Shown: positions 34,609 to 45,228 of the stretch, one piece after another
How positions within the stretch are numbered: position 1 is the first letter of the stretch
Layout of the letters: each line of letters begins with the position of its first letter
Source: Pseudarthrobacter defluvii
Lineage (GTDB): Bacteria > Actinomycetota > Actinomycetes > Actinomycetales > Micrococcaceae
DNA length: 64,000 nucleotides
Assembly: GCF_030816725.1 (NCBI RefSeq)
Contig: NZ_JAUSYG010000001.1
Location: forward strand, 868,001-932,000
Reading direction: 5' to 3'
Made by a program: the position numbers and the translations under genes
The notes under the pieces: model-generated
What the model was told of the DNA's origin: nothing
The model's input: the letters and a program-made list of their open reading frames with translations, nothing else
Database searches by the model: none

Positions 34609-36675
34609 ATGTCTAAAACTGCCCGCAAATTTGCCCTCCTGCCCATGCTCGGCCACACCAAGGGCAAGCGGAGCCCCGTCACCTGCGCGCTCAAGTGCGA
34701 CAACGCCTGCGCGGGCGACGTCTGCAACACCAGCTCCAACAGCTACTTTCGTGACATCGCCTCCGCAACCTTGTCCCGCCGCGCCGCCCTGGGCCTGGGC
34801 GCCGCCGGTGCCCTCGCCGTCGCGCTCGGTTCGGCGGTGACCTCTGCCGAACCTGCTTCCGCCGCTGGCCTGTCCAAGGCCGCAAAGGAAGGCTTCGGCA
34901 AGTCCAAGCTGCAGTTCACGGCCATCAAACCGGTGGATAAGGCAATGGATGCCTTCACCGTTCCGGAGGGCTTCATCTGGCAGCCCATCATCCGCTGGGG
35001 TGACCCGCTGTTCAGCGACTCCCCGGAATTCGACCTGAACAACCAGACCGCTGCTGCCCAGGCCCGCCAGTTCGGCTACAACAACGACTACACGGACATC
35101 GTGGAAATCCCGGGCAGCAAGGGCCGCCGCGCGGTGCTGTTCACCAACCACGAATACACGAACGAAAGCATCATGGTCCCGGCGGGCTACGACCCCGTGG
35201 AAACCCGCGCTATCGGACGCGCCGCGCACGGCCTGGCCGTGGTGGAACTGGAGCGCAAGAACACCACCAAGCCCTGGAGCTACGTCAAGGGCGCGCCGCT
35301 GAACCGCCGCTATCTCTCCGATACCACCTACGAACTGACCGGCCCGGTTGCCGGTTCCGCGCTGGTGAAGACCGCGGCAGACCCCTCCGGCCGCGCCATC
35401 AAGGGCACGTTTGGCAACTGCTCCGGCGGCACCACCCCCTGGGGCAGCATCCTCTCCGGCGAGGAGAACTTCAACGGCTATTTCGTGGCAGGCGGCACGT
35501 CCGCCGGGGACAAGCGCTACGGCCTCACCGCCAAGCCCACGGCGCGCCAGTGGGAACTGGATGATCCCCGCTTCGACACCCGCAACCCAGGTTACGAGAA
35601 CGAAGCCAACCGCTTCGGCTGGATCGTTGAAGTCGATCCCTTCGACCCCACCTCCACCCCCAGAAAGCGCTCCGCCATGGGCCGCTTCAAGCATGAGGGC
35701 GCCAACGTGATCGTGGCCGAATCCGGCCACGTGGTGGCATACATGGGCGACGACGAGAAGTTCGACTACCTGTACAAGTTCGTCTCCGCGAAAAAATACC
35801 GTGAGGGGGACCGCAGGCACAACATGGACCTGCTGTCCGAGGGCGATCTCTACGTCGCCAAGTTCACCGGCAACTCGCCCACCGCGGAGATCACGGGAAC
35901 CGGCGCGCTTCCGTCCGACGGCGCCTTCGACGGCGCCGGTGAGTGGCTGCCCCTGGTGGTCGGCGGCGTCTCGAAGGTGCCGGGCATGTCCGTCGAGGAG
36001 GTTCTGGTGTACACCCGCCTGGCAGCGGACAAGGTGGGCCCCACCAAAATGGACCGCTGCGAGGACGTCCAGCCCAGCCTCCACACCGGGAAGGTCTACG
36101 TGGTCTGCACCAACAACTCCGACCGCGGCACCGGCACCAAGGAAGGCCCCACCGAGGTCAACCCGCGTACCCAGAACCGCGACGGGCACATCGTTGAAAT
36201 CACCGAGACCGGCGACCAGACCTCAACGAAGTTCAATTGGACGCTGCTGATGGTGTGCGGCGATCCAGCCCAGGGCGACGTCACCTACTTCTCCGGCTAC
36301 CCCGTGGACAAGGTCTCGCCCATCTCCTGCCCGGACAACGTGGCCTTCGACTCCGTGGGCAACCTCTGGATCTCCACCGACGGCGCCCCCTCCGGCATCG
36401 GCTACAACGACGGCCTCTTCAAGGTCACCCTTGACGGTGCCGAGCGCGGCAAGGTGGAGCAGTTCCTCTCCGTCCCGCGCGACGCCGAAACCTGCGGCCC
36501 GGTCATCCACGATGACGAGCGCACGGTGTTCGTCTCCGTGCAGCACCCGGGCGAGGACGGCACGTTCGAAGCGCCGAACTCGTTCTTCCCGGACTACGTC
36601 CCGGCAGGTACGACGCCGGCTCCCGGCCAGGTGCGCGCGCCACGCCCCGCGGTGGTCCAGGTGTTCCGCGGCTGA
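34609..36675 (+). CDS. phoX: PhoX-family alkaline phosphatase (DUF839), Tat-exported
   Basis: A 688-aa secreted enzyme. The N-terminal ~45 residues are a soluble lead with Cys residues (VTCALKCDNACAGDVCNTSS); the Tat motif SRRAALGLGAAGALAVALGS follows (residues 58-77), with cleavage expected after EPASA. The rest is the PhoX beta-propeller (VLFTNHEYTNES, WGSILSGEENFNGYF, KHEGANVIVAESGHVVAYMG). PhoX enzymes need Ca and Fe and act on phosphomonoesters. GGAAGG precedes ATG 34609; the frame is open to 34423 through the tandem repeats. The PHO-box-like site upstream supports phosphate control. Confidence 0.88.
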   Translation: MSKTARKFALLPMLGHTKGKRSPVTCALKCDNACAGDVCNTSSNSYFRDIASATLSRRAALGLGAAGALAVALGSAVTSAEPASAAGLSKAAKEGFGKSKLQFTAIKPVDKAMDAFTVPEGFIWQPIIRWGDPLFSDSPEFDLNNQTAAAQARQFGYNNDYTDIVEIPGSKGRRAVLFTNHEYTNESIMVPAGYDPVETRAIGRAAHGLAVVELERKNTTKPWSYVKGAPLNRRYLSDTTYELTGPVAGSALVKTAADPSGRAIKGTFGNCSGGTTPWGSILSGEENFNGYFVAGGTSAGDKRYGLTAKPTARQWELDDPRFDTRNPGYENEANRFGWIVEVDPFDPTSTPRKRSAMGRFKHEGANVIVAESGHVVAYMGDDEKFDYLYKFVSAKKYREGDRRHNMDLLSEGDLYVAKFTGNSPTAEITGTGALPSDGAFDGAGEWLPLVVGGVSKVPGMSVEEVLVYTRLAADKVGPTKMDRCEDVQPSLHTGKVYVVCTNNSDRGTGTKEGPTEVNPRTQNRDGHIVEITETGDQTSTKFNWTLLMVCGDPAQGDVTYFSGYPVDKVSPISCPDNVAFDSVGNLWISTDGAPSGIGYNDGLFKVTLDGAERGKVEQFLSVPRDAETCGPVIHDDERTVFVSVQHPGEDGTFEAPNSFFPDYVPAGTTPAPGQVRAPRPAVVQVFRG

Positions 36676-36682
36676 CACCTTT

Positions 36683-36745
36683 CGTTGCTCTATCACTTAT
36701 GGTCCCTAAAACCGCGGGATAGGGACCATAAGTGATAGGGCAACG
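36683..36745. repeat. 26-bp-arm palindrome between phoX and menD
   Basis: Left arm 36683-36708 (CGTTGCTC then TATCACTTATGGTCCCTA) and right arm 36720-36745 (TAGGGACCATAAGTGATA then GGGCAACG) pair over 26 bp with a single G-U. The 11-base loop contains CCGCGG. It starts eight bases after the phoX stop. It could terminate phoX transcription, but the arms are much longer and more AT-rich than other terminators here. Confidence 0.85.
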
Positions 36746-36748
36746 CGG

Positions 36749-36775
36749 CATCAAGGCCATCAAGGCCATCAAGGC
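36749..36775. repeat. three tandem 9-bp repeats
   Basis: CATCAAGGC is repeated exactly three times, directly after the large palindrome and about 28 bases before menD. Confidence 0.9.
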
Positions 36776-36802
36776 CGGCGTGCGGGGTGGCAGACTGGTT
36801 TG

Positions 36803-38617
36803 GTGACTTCGTTCAACGAACCCGCCGACTCCGCTTCCACAGAGGCCCCCACCGATACCGCTGCTGCAACTGGCGTCGAAGATGCCGTGCACGCCGACGA
36901 CGCAGCTCAGCTGGACGCCCATGAACTGAGCGCGCTGACTGCGGCGCGGATCGCCGTCGCGGTACTGCTCGACGGCGGCGTGCGGCACGTGGTGGTTTCG
37001 CCGGGTTCGCGGTCGGCCCCCATGGCGTACGCGCTGGCGGAGGCATCGGCGGCAGGCCGGGTGGACCTGCTGATCCGGATCGACGAGCGTGCCGCCGGGT
37101 TCACGGCGCTGGGCCTGGCACTGTCCACGGGCTCGCCCGCAGCGGTCCTCACAACGTCCGGGACCGCCGTCGGGAACCTGATGCCCGCGGTGATGGAGGC
37201 CAACCATGCCGCCGTCCCGCTGATCGTCCTGTCGGCGGACCGGCCCGATGAGCTTCGCGGGACCGGCGCCAACCAGACCACCAACCAACCGGACCTTTTC
37301 GGCGAGCAGGTCCGGTTCGCTGCCGACGTCCCCGCGGGAAGCAACCCCCAGCGAGCCATCCAGACCGGGCTCTCCGCCGCCACGGGCGCGTTCCCTGACC
37401 TGCCGCCCGGCCCGGTCCAGCTCAACCTCGCGTTCCGCGACCCCCTGGTTCCCGCGCCCGACGAAGGGCTGCCCGAAGCGGTGGAGCGGCAGCGCTACCG
37501 GGTGGGCACCGAGCCGCTGGTCATGAACCTGCCCCCGGCGCCGGAGACCTTGCCGGAGCGGCGCACGGTGGTGCTGGCAGGGCACGACGCCGGTCCGGTG
37601 GCGGAGGCGTTCGCCCGCGCGCACAACCTGCCGCTGCTGGCAGAGCCGTCCTCCAACTCCCGCTTCGGCCCCAACGCCGTGGGCCCGTACCGCTTGCTGC
37701 TGGAGCACTTCGGCCCCGGTTCGGCCCGCCCCATAGAACGTGTGGTGCTGTTCGGCCGGCCCACTTTGTCCCGCCCGGTAGCAGCGCTCCTGGCCCGTGC
37801 TGACGTTGAATCAGCCCTGTACCAGCCGGTTCCGGTGGCCTGGTACGAGCCCGGCCGCCGCACCGAGCTTCCGCTGGAAAACCTCGCGGACCTGGCCGAT
37901 TTCGCCGGCCGCGGCACGTCCGCCTGGCTGGACACGTGGCTGCTCGCCGGCTCGGCGGCGCAGCACGCGTTGGACCAGGTGCTGTCCGCCGAACCCGCCG
38001 CCACCGGCCCTTCCGTCGCCTCGCTGGTGTGGAAGAACGCCCGCCGCCAACTGCTGCTGGGGTCCTCCAACGGCATCAGGGACGTTGACCTCGCCGGGCT
38101 GCCCGCCCCCGATCCCGCCGCGACCGTGTATGCCAACCGCGGCCTGGCCGGGATCGACGGCACCATCTCCACCGCCACCGGCATCGCGCTTGGCGGCCGG
38201 CAGGAAACCACCGTGCTGCTGGGTGACGTCACCTTCCTGCACGACGCCGGCGGGCTCCTGCTCGGGATCGGAGAGGAACAGCCGGACCTGCGGATCGTGG
38301 TCCTGAACGACTCCGGCGGCGCGATCTTCGGCCTCCTGGAGCACGGGGGAGTGGAGGAGGGCGGCCGCTACGGAGACGCCGTCGAACGCCTCTTCGCCAC
38401 CCCGCACTCCGTGGACATCGCGGCACTCGCCGCAGCGTACGGCGTCGGGCATTCAGCGGTAAGTACGACGGCGGGACTCGCCGAAGCGCTCGACCGGCCC
38501 GTGCAGGGGCGAACCATCGTGGAAGTCCGCACGGACCGCCGGTCGCTCCGGCAGCTGCACGCCAGGATCAAGGAAGCAGTGGCCGCCGCCGTGGCAGGAG
38601 TGCTCTCCGGCCACTGA
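36803..38617 (+). CDS. menD: SEPHCHC synthase (menaquinone biosynthesis)
   Basis: A 604-aa thiamine-diphosphate enzyme that joins isochorismate and 2-oxoglutarate. Clear MenD signatures: GVRHVVVSPGSRSAPMAYAL, RIDERAAGFTALGLALSTG, TSGTAVGNLMPAVMEANHA, DRPDELRGTGANQTTNQPDL and the ThDP region VLLGDVTFLHDAGGLLLG ... LNDSGGAIFGLLEHG. The first ~40 residues are a non-conserved acidic extension. GTG 36803 is preferred over TTG 36800 because CAGACT lies exactly six bases before it. Confidence 0.95.
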   Translation: MTSFNEPADSASTEAPTDTAAATGVEDAVHADDAAQLDAHELSALTAARIAVAVLLDGGVRHVVVSPGSRSAPMAYALAEASAAGRVDLLIRIDERAAGFTALGLALSTGSPAAVLTTSGTAVGNLMPAVMEANHAAVPLIVLSADRPDELRGTGANQTTNQPDLFGEQVRFAADVPAGSNPQRAIQTGLSAATGAFPDLPPGPVQLNLAFRDPLVPAPDEGLPEAVERQRYRVGTEPLVMNLPPAPETLPERRTVVLAGHDAGPVAEAFARAHNLPLLAEPSSNSRFGPNAVGPYRLLLEHFGPGSARPIERVVLFGRPTLSRPVAALLARADVESALYQPVPVAWYEPGRRTELPLENLADLADFAGRGTSAWLDTWLLAGSAAQHALDQVLSAEPAATGPSVASLVWKNARRQLLLGSSNGIRDVDLAGLPAPDPAATVYANRGLAGIDGTISTATGIALGGRQETTVLLGDVTFLHDAGGLLLGIGEEQPDLRIVVLNDSGGAIFGLLEHGGVEEGGRYGDAVERLFATPHSVDIAALAAAYGVGHSAVSTTAGLAEALDRPVQGRTIVEVRTDRRSLRQLHARIKEAVAAAVAGVLSGH

Positions 38618-38642
38618 TAGGAACCGGTCAGTAATGCAAAAA

Positions 38643-38677
38643 GGCGGCCGCCGCGTGGACTTCACGCAGCGGCCGCC
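38643..38677. terminator. bidirectional terminator between menD and the ABC genes
   Basis: GGCGGCCGC (38643-38651) / GCGGCCGCC (38669-38677) with an inner GCGT/ACGC stem. AAAAA precedes it on the plus strand, giving a U-tract for the minus-strand ABC transcript. Confidence 0.8.
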
Positions 38678-38691
38678 GTTCTTGCGGTTTG

Positions 38692-39464
<773 letters not shown>

Positions 39465-39468
<4 letters not shown>

Positions 39469-40424
39469 CGTGCACTCTCCTCGGGGAAGTCCGTCTTCAT
39501 GGACCGCTGTGCGTCCGCGCCAGGGCCGGCGGCTTTGGCCGCAGCAGGATTCATTGCTGCCGGGGCCGCGTTGTCCACGCCCCTGCCGTAGTACGCCTCA
39601 AGGTAGTGCTGGCCCACCATCAGGATGCTGGTGACCAGGAGGTACCAGAACGCGGCCACGATCAGGAGCGGGATCGGGAGGTAGATGCGGTTGGCCAGGG
39701 CGTTGGTGGCGAACGTCAGGTCCAGGGTGAACGGAACTGCCAAAACCAGTGAGGTGGTCTTCAGCATGCCGATGGTTTCATTACCGGTGGGCGGAACAAT
39801 GATCCGCATGGCCTGCGGCAGGATGATCCGCCACATGATCTTGCCCTTGGACATGCCCAACGCCTCTGCGGCTTCCTGCTGGCCCTTGTCCACGGACTTG
39901 AGACCGGCGCGGAAGATCTCCGCCAGGTAGGCGGATTCGTTGAGGCCCAGGCCGAGGATCGCAGGGATCAAGCCCTTGCTGGGATCCGACAACGCGTAGC
40001 TGAAGAGTTCCGGCCCGAACGGGATGCCCAGGGTAATGGCCGGGTACAGAACGGTTACCAGGCCCCAGAACACCAGCTGCGTGTACACAGGCGTGCCACG
40101 GAAGAACCAGACCCACACCCAGCTGGTCCAGCGGAACACTGGGTTGTCAGACTGCCGCATCACCGCCAGCAGGATGGCCAGGACGATGGCCAGCACCATG
40201 GACGCGACCGTCAGCAGGAGGGTCCAGCCCACGCCCTGGACAACTTTCACGTCCAGGATGTAGGTGCCCACAATGTCCCAGCGGAAGTTGGGGTTGGTGA
40301 ACAGGCTCTGCAGGAATGCCACCACCAGGAGAAGGATGATGACGGCGCTGATCCACCGGCCGGGGTGGCGGACCGGCACTGACTTGTTCAGTACCGGTTC
40401 GTCCCGGTGTTGATGGTGTTCCAT
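39465..40424 (-). CDS. polar amino-acid ABC transporter, permease
   Basis: A 319-aa HisM/GlnP-type permease with about five helices; the EAA loop that contacts the ATPase is [20 protein letters not shown]. The N-terminus is unusually polar and His-rich ([10 protein letters not shown]), and the C-terminal ~35 residues form an Ala/Pro tail. ATG 40424 is preferred; TTG 40463 would overlap the binding-protein gene. One membrane subunit suggests a homodimer. Confidence 0.88.
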
Positions 40425-40459
40425 GTGTACGCCTGACTTGTCGTCGGTAACGCGAAAAC

Positions 40460-41413
40460 TCAAGACTTAACCGCCGGGTTGACCTCTGACTTGGTGATGG
40501 CGCCCTCGGAGTTGCCCCAGCCTTCGAGGATCTTCTTGTAGGAGCCGTCTTCCATCAGTTTGGTGACCGTCTTCTGGATGACGTCGGCCCAAGCGGTGTC
40601 GGACTTGGCCACGGCGATGCCCTGCGGAGCGGAATCGTAGACGTCGCCGAGCTTTTCCAGCTGGCCGTTGGTCTGGGTCAGGGCGTAACCGATGATGGGG
40701 GAGTCCGCGGCCATCGCGTCGATGCTGCCGTTGACCAGGCGGGTGGTGACGTCCGTCTGGTTCTTCAGGGTGACGATGTCGATGGGCTTCTTGCCGTCAG
40801 CCACGCACTTTTTGTTCCGGTCGGAGAGGTCCGGGTCTTCCTGGACGGTGCCGGTCTGCACGCCGATGGACTTTCCGCAGACATCGTCCAGGGAGAACTT
40901 GGTGGGGTTGCCCTTCTTAACAGCCCAGGCGGTGCCTGCGTTAAAGTAGCTGACCATGTTCACTGCGCCCAGGCGCTCCGGGTTGATGGTGAACGAGGAG
41001 ATGCCCAGGTCGTACTTGGGGCCGAGGGCCGGGAGGATGCCGGTGAACTCCGCGGTCTGGACCTGGACCTTGAGGCCCAGGGTGGCGCCGATGGCCTTGG
41101 CGATGTCCACGTCGTATCCGACCGGAGTCTGGCCATCCGGACCCAGGAATTCGGCCGGGGCGTAGCTGGTGTCGGAGCCCACCGTGATGGTGCCCTTGGA
41201 CTTGATGGCGTCCGGGACCATGGCGGCCAGGGCGTCGTCCTTCTTGACCGTTGTGGGATCGAAGCTGGCGCTGGCGCTGCCCGAAGAGGTGGCCGCGCTG
41301 GAGGGACCCGTTTCCGAGGCATTCGTGCATGCTGAGAGGGCCAGGGCGCTGATGGCGATCATAGTGGCAGCGGTCAGCTTGGAGGTGCCCAGGAGGGTAC
41401 GGGGAGTCTGCAT
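40460..41413 (-). CDS. polar amino-acid ABC transporter, substrate-binding lipoprotein (family 3)
   Basis: A 317-aa lipoprotein: signal peptide with lipobox LSAC (ALALSACTNAS), Ser/Ala linker, then SBP family 3 fold (GTITVGSDTSYAPAEFLGPD, VGYDVDIAKAIGATLGL, DLGISSFTINPERL). The substrate is unclear; glutamine, glutamate, basic amino acids or cystine are all possible. The motif TGTGACG in its upstream region hints at a sulfur compound, which is only an inference. AAAGG precedes ATG 41413. Confidence 0.9.
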   Translation of the reverse strand: MQTPRTLLGTSKLTAATMIAISALALSACTNASETGPSSAATSSGSASASFDPTTVKKDDALAAMVPDAIKSKGTITVGSDTSYAPAEFLGPDGQTPVGYDVDIAKAIGATLGLKVQVQTAEFTGILPALGPKYDLGISSFTINPERLGAVNMVSYFNAGTAWAVKKGNPTKFSLDDVCGKSIGVQTGTVQEDPDLSDRNKKCVADGKKPIDIVTLKNQTDVTTRLVNGSIDAMAADSPIIGYALTQTNGQLEKLGDVYDSAPQGIAVAKSDTAWADVIQKTVTKLMEDGSYKKILEGWGNSEGAITKSEVNPAVKS

Positions 41414-41460
41414 TTCTTACCTTTTGTTGCAGGGGCTATGAGGTACTAACGCGGCTTATA

Positions 41461-41492
41461 GTGTAACGCTCAACAAGAGAGGTACGTCACAC
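41461..41492. promoter_or_regulatory. imperfect inverted repeat upstream of the amino-acid ABC operon
   Basis: GTGTAACG (41461-41468) and CGTCACAC (41485-41492) pair at 7 of 8 positions across 16 bases, 48-79 bases before the binding-protein start. On the minus strand the second arm reads GTGTGACG and so shares TGTGACG with the sulfur-gene motif. Confidence 0.45.
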
Positions 41493-41586
41493 GCAACTAA
41501 GTTTCACTATTGGATAACTGTAGCGGGGACAAAATCAACCCTTCCAGAACGGAACAGTCTGTCATTCCAGACATCCCGCCGGCAGC

Positions 41587-43002
41587 TCAGCTGCTGATCC
41601 CCAAAGACTCCAGCATCGGCCGAAACTTTGCCCACGTTTCCGCAAGCTCCGCCTCCGGCTGCGAACCGTCAACGATGCCGCAGCCGGCATACAGCCGCAC
41701 CGTCTCTGGGGATTCAATAACCGCGCCCCGCAGGGCGATGCCCCATTCCCCGTTGCCTGCCGCGTCCAGCCAGCCCACCGGCCCCGCATACGGGCCGCGG
41801 TCCAGGTGCTCCAGCCTGCGGATCAGCTCACCGGCCACCAGCGTCGGCGTTCCACAAACGGCAGCGGTGGGGTGGAGGGCGTTGATCAGGGCCAGGCAGG
41901 TGGGCACGTGGCCCTCCACCTCGGTCAGCTCCGCCTTCACGTCCGAGGCCAGATGCCACACGTTGGGCAGTTCCAGGATGAAGGGTTCGTCGTGGGCGTT
42001 CATAGCCTCTGAGAACGGGGCCAGCTGTTTGGTCAGCGACTGGATGGCGATCTCATGCTCATGCCGTTGCTTCTCCGAGCCGGCCAGCACCCGCGTTGCG
42101 TAGTCCATCGGGGAGCCGTCCTCGCCGTGCGCGTCCCGGCGGTCCAGGGTGCCGGCCAGCACGCGGGCCTGGGCGGTGCGCCCCTCCACCTGGATCAGCA
42201 TCTCCGGCGTGGCCCCCACCAGCCCGTCCACCCCGTAGGTCCAGCACTCGCGGTACCTCGCGGCGAGCTCCCGCAGCACGTCTGCGGCATGTACGCCGGA
42301 AGGAATAGTTGCCACCACATCCCGCGCCAGCACAAGCTTCTCCAGCGCTCCCGTGCGGATTTCGGCAACGCCTGCGGCCACCGCATCCATCCACGCTTCC
42401 TCGCTGAGCGAGCCGGTGTGCAGCGTTGCGCCGGCAGCCAGGGTGAGGGGGCGTACGACGGCGACGCCTCCTGTGCCGGGCACGGCACCCAGGGAAGCGT
42501 CCCCGGCGGAGTCCGCTGCCGCCGTCGTGCCTTCTGGTGCAGCGCCCATGTCGTCGGATTCAGCGCCGGAACCACTGCGGACCCACCGGTCGAGGGCGGC
42601 GAGGGCCGTCTCCTCGGTGAGCGGGCCGTCGTCGAACGTCAGCTGGGTGAGCCAGGCCTCGTTGTCCCGGACGCCCACCACGATCTCCGGCACGATCAGC
42701 CGGGACTCGTGGGCGGAGGTCTTGGAAAAGGCGAAGGAACCGAACGCCACGGGGCCGGTGCCGGGCAACTCAACAGAGTCCGTTACTTCTGCCTCCAGGA
42801 CCAGGTGCCGCCACCAGATGTCTGCTTCCAGGAACCGGTCCGGGCCGGTGGCGTTAAACCGCGCGATCTGCCCGAAGCCAGCCAGGCCGGCTTCACGGCG
42901 GGTCCAGCAGAGGACGTCGTCCCGGACCAGAAACGAAGGCAGCCCCCCGGGGAACGCTTTGCCATCCAGGGGGACTGTCAAGGTGCGGAACATGCTCGTC
43001 AT
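41587..43002 (-). CDS. menF: isochorismate synthase
   Basis: A 471-aa chorismate-utilising enzyme: EKLVLARDVVATIPSGVHAA, PEMLIQVEGRTAQARVLAGT, the E-x-x-H Mg site in KQRHEHEIAIQSLTKQL, and HPTAAVCGTPTLVAGELIRR. Converts chorismate to isochorismate, the first menaquinone-specific step. The N-terminal ~150 residues are less conserved, and a Ser/Ala/Gly linker (GAAPEGTTAAADSAGDAS) interrupts the fold. It is divergent from menG. Confidence 0.92.
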   Translation of the reverse strand: MTSMFRTLTVPLDGKAFPGGLPSFLVRDDVLCWTRREAGLAGFGQIARFNATGPDRFLEADIWWRHLVLEAEVTDSVELPGTGPVAFGSFAFSKTSAHESRLIVPEIVVGVRDNEAWLTQLTFDDGPLTEETALAALDRWVRSGSGAESDDMGAAPEGTTAAADSAGDASLGAVPGTGGVAVVRPLTLAAGATLHTGSLSEEAWMDAVAAGVAEIRTGALEKLVLARDVVATIPSGVHAADVLRELAARYRECWTYGVDGLVGATPEMLIQVEGRTAQARVLAGTLDRRDAHGEDGSPMDYATRVLAGSEKQRHEHEIAIQSLTKQLAPFSEAMNAHDEPFILELPNVWHLASDVKAELTEVEGHVPTCLALINALHPTAAVCGTPTLVAGELIRRLEHLDRGPYAGPVGWLDAAGNGEWGIALRGAVIESPETVRLYAGCGIVDGSQPEAELAETWAKFRPMLESLGISS

Positions 43003-43112
43003 GATGAGACAACACTACTCCCGCGTAGAGATCGCCCTTCCCGGCGGCCGACAGGAGCCGTTGCGGTGAAACAGGGCTGGTCAGGACGGTCAGGAACATT
43101 TGAGACAATGTC

Positions 43113-43892
43113 ATGGTGAACCGAGCATCCTTGGATAAGCGTCCGGACGAAGTAGCCACGATGTTTGACGACGTCGCACCGAAATACGACGTCGTCAACG
43201 ATGTCCTGTCCATGGGACAGACCCGCCGCTGGCGGAAGATCGTGGTGGACGCCATGGAAGTCTCCAAGGGCCAGCGGGTCCTGGACTTGGCGGCCGGCAC
43301 GGGCACCTCCAGCGAGCCATATGCCGATGCCGGCATAGATGTGGTGGCCTGTGATTTCTCCCTTGGCATGCTCAAGGTGGGCAAGCGCCGCCGGCCGGAC
43401 ATTGACTTCGTTGCCGGGGACGCCACCAACCTGCCGTTTGCGGACAACACCTTCGACGCCAGCACCATCTCGTTTGGCCTGCGCAACGTGAACGAGCCCA
43501 AGAAGGCACTGCAGGAGATGCTGCGCGTCACCAAGCCCGGCGGCCGCCTGGTCATCGCCGAGTTCTCGCAGCCCGTGGTTCCGCTCTGGCGCACCATGTA
43601 CACCGAATACCTGATGCGCGCGCTGCCCGCGATCGCCACCAAGGTGGCCTCCAACCCGGACGCCTACGTCTACCTTGCCGAGTCCATCCGCGCCTGGCCG
43701 GACCAGGACCACCTGGCGGCCTGGCTGCAGGAGAGCGGCTGGGAGAACGTGACGTACCGCAACCTGACCGGCGGCATCGTGGCCGTCCACCGCGCGTTCA
43801 AGCCTGCTGATTCGTCGCCTGAAGGTGCTGCTGCCGCCATCGCCGCGCACAAGGGCCCGGTGGCCAAGCTGCGCCGCAACATCGTCCGCTGA
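43113..43892 (+). CDS. menG: demethylmenaquinone methyltransferase
   Basis: A 259-aa SAM methyltransferase of the UbiE/MenG family. Signatures: [23 protein letters not shown] site [30 protein letters not shown], and [13 protein letters not shown]. It performs the last menaquinone step, methylation of the naphthoquinone ring. First gene of the menG-menJ-prenyl synthase operon. Confidence 0.95.
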   Translation: MVNRASLDKRPDEVATMFDDVAPKYDVVNDVLSMGQTRRWRKIVVDAMEVSKGQRVLDLAAGTGTSSEPYADAGIDVVACDFSLGMLKVGKRRRPDIDFVAGDATNLPFADNTFDASTISFGLRNVNEPKKALQEMLRVTKPGGRLVIAEFSQPVVPLWRTMYTEYLMRALPAIATKVASNPDAYVYLAESIRAWPDQDHLAAWLQESGWENVTYRNLTGGIVAVHRAFKPADSSPEGAAAAIAAHKGPVAKLRRNIVR

Positions 43893-43896
43893 CCCT

Positions 43897-45228
43897 GTGA
43901 AGGTACTGATTGTCGGCGCGGGTCCGGCCGGATCGACCGCCGCGTACTACCTCGCCAAGGCCGGCCTCGACGTCACGGTCCTGGAAAAGACGAGCTTTCC
44001 GCGCGAGAAGGTCTGCGGTGACGGACTGACGCCCCGCGCCGTCCGCGAAATCCAGAAGCTCGGGCTGCCCCACCCGGAGAACGACGGCTGGCGCCGGAAC
44101 AAGGGCCTGCGCCTGATCGCGGGCGGCCGCACCATCGAACTGCCCTGGCCCGAGGTGTCCGACTTCCCGCAGTACGGCCTCATCCGCACCCGGCTCGGCT
44201 TTGATGAGGAACTGGCCAGGCACGCCCAGGCCGCCGGCGCCGCCATCCTCGAGCGGCACAGCGTCACGGACGCCCTGACGAACCACGCCGGCCGCGTCAC
44301 CGGAGTCCGCGCAGCGCTCCTTGACGAGTCCGGACGCAAGACGGGGGAGACGCGCGAGTTCAGTGCCGACGTCGTCCTCGCTGCCGACGGGAACTCCACC
44401 CGCACCGCCGTCTCCCGCGGGATCCAGAAGCGCGACGACCGCCCGCTGGGCGTCGCCGTCCGTACCTACTTCACCTCGCCGCGCACCGACGACGACTGGA
44501 TGGAAGGCTGGCTGGAACTTCCCGGCCGCGACGGCAAGCTGCTGCCTGGCTACGGCTGGGTCTTCGGCGTCGGCGACGGCACCTCCAACGTGGGCCTGGG
44601 AATCCTGAACTCCTCCAGGGAATTTGGCAAGCTCGACTACAAGCAGGTCCTGCGCGAATGGACTGCCGGGATGCCTGCCGAGTGGGGCTTCAGGCCCGAG
44701 AACCAGGTGGGCGAGATCCGCGGCGCCGCGCTGCCCATGGGCTTCAACCGCACCCCGCACTACTCGCCGGGCCTCCTATTGCTCGGCGACGCCGGCGGCA
44801 TGGTCTCGCCGTTCAACGGAGAGGGCATCTCCTACGCGATGGAGTCCGCGCGCTTCGCTGCAGAGTTCATCATCGACGCCTCCTCCCGCACGGCTGCTTC
44901 GGGCGGGACGTACGACGCCGATGCGCACCTTTCGCGGTACGCGGACTACGTGCGCGGCCAGTGGGGATCGCACTTCACCCTGGGCCGGGCCTTCGCCACG
45001 CTGATCGGGAAGCCCACCGTCATGAAACTGGCGTTGCGGACGGGCATGCCGATTCCGGTGCTGATGCGGTTCGTGGTCAGGCTCCTCGCCAACCTCACGG
45101 ACCCCGCAGCGAAGGGCTTCGAGGACCGGGTGATCAGGGTCCTGGAATCGCTGGTTCCGGCCACATCCAACATCTCACCGGCATCGAATCAGCGGTATCC
45201 GCAACAAAAAGTTAGGGTTAACCCGTGA
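43897..45228 (+). CDS. menJ: menaquinone (geranylgeranyl-type) reductase, MenJ-like
   Basis: A 443-aa geranylgeranyl-reductase-family flavoprotein: VLIVGAGPAGSTAAYYLAKA, YxWxFPREKVCGDGLTPRAV-type motif, and LLLLGDAGGMVSPFNGEGIS. The order menG, this gene, polyprenyl synthase is that of Rv0558-Rv0562 in Mycobacterium tuberculosis, where Rv0561c is MenJ and saturates one isoprene of menaquinone. Arthrobacter species contain partly saturated menaquinones, in agreement. The start is GTG 43897, four bases after menG. Confidence 0.85.
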   Translation: MKVLIVGAGPAGSTAAYYLAKAGLDVTVLEKTSFPREKVCGDGLTPRAVREIQKLGLPHPENDGWRRNKGLRLIAGGRTIELPWPEVSDFPQYGLIRTRLGFDEELARHAQAAGAAILERHSVTDALTNHAGRVTGVRAALLDESGRKTGETREFSADVVLAADGNSTRTAVSRGIQKRDDRPLGVAVRTYFTSPRTDDDWMEGWLELPGRDGKLLPGYGWVFGVGDGTSNVGLGILNSSREFGKLDYKQVLREWTAGMPAEWGFRPENQVGEIRGAALPMGFNRTPHYSPGLLLLGDAGGMVSPFNGEGISYAMESARFAAEFIIDASSRTAASGGTYDADAHLSRYADYVRGQWGSHFTLGRAFATLIGKPTVMKLALRTGMPIPVLMRFVVRLLANLTDPAAKGFEDRVIRVLESLVPATSNISPASNQRYPQQKVRVNP

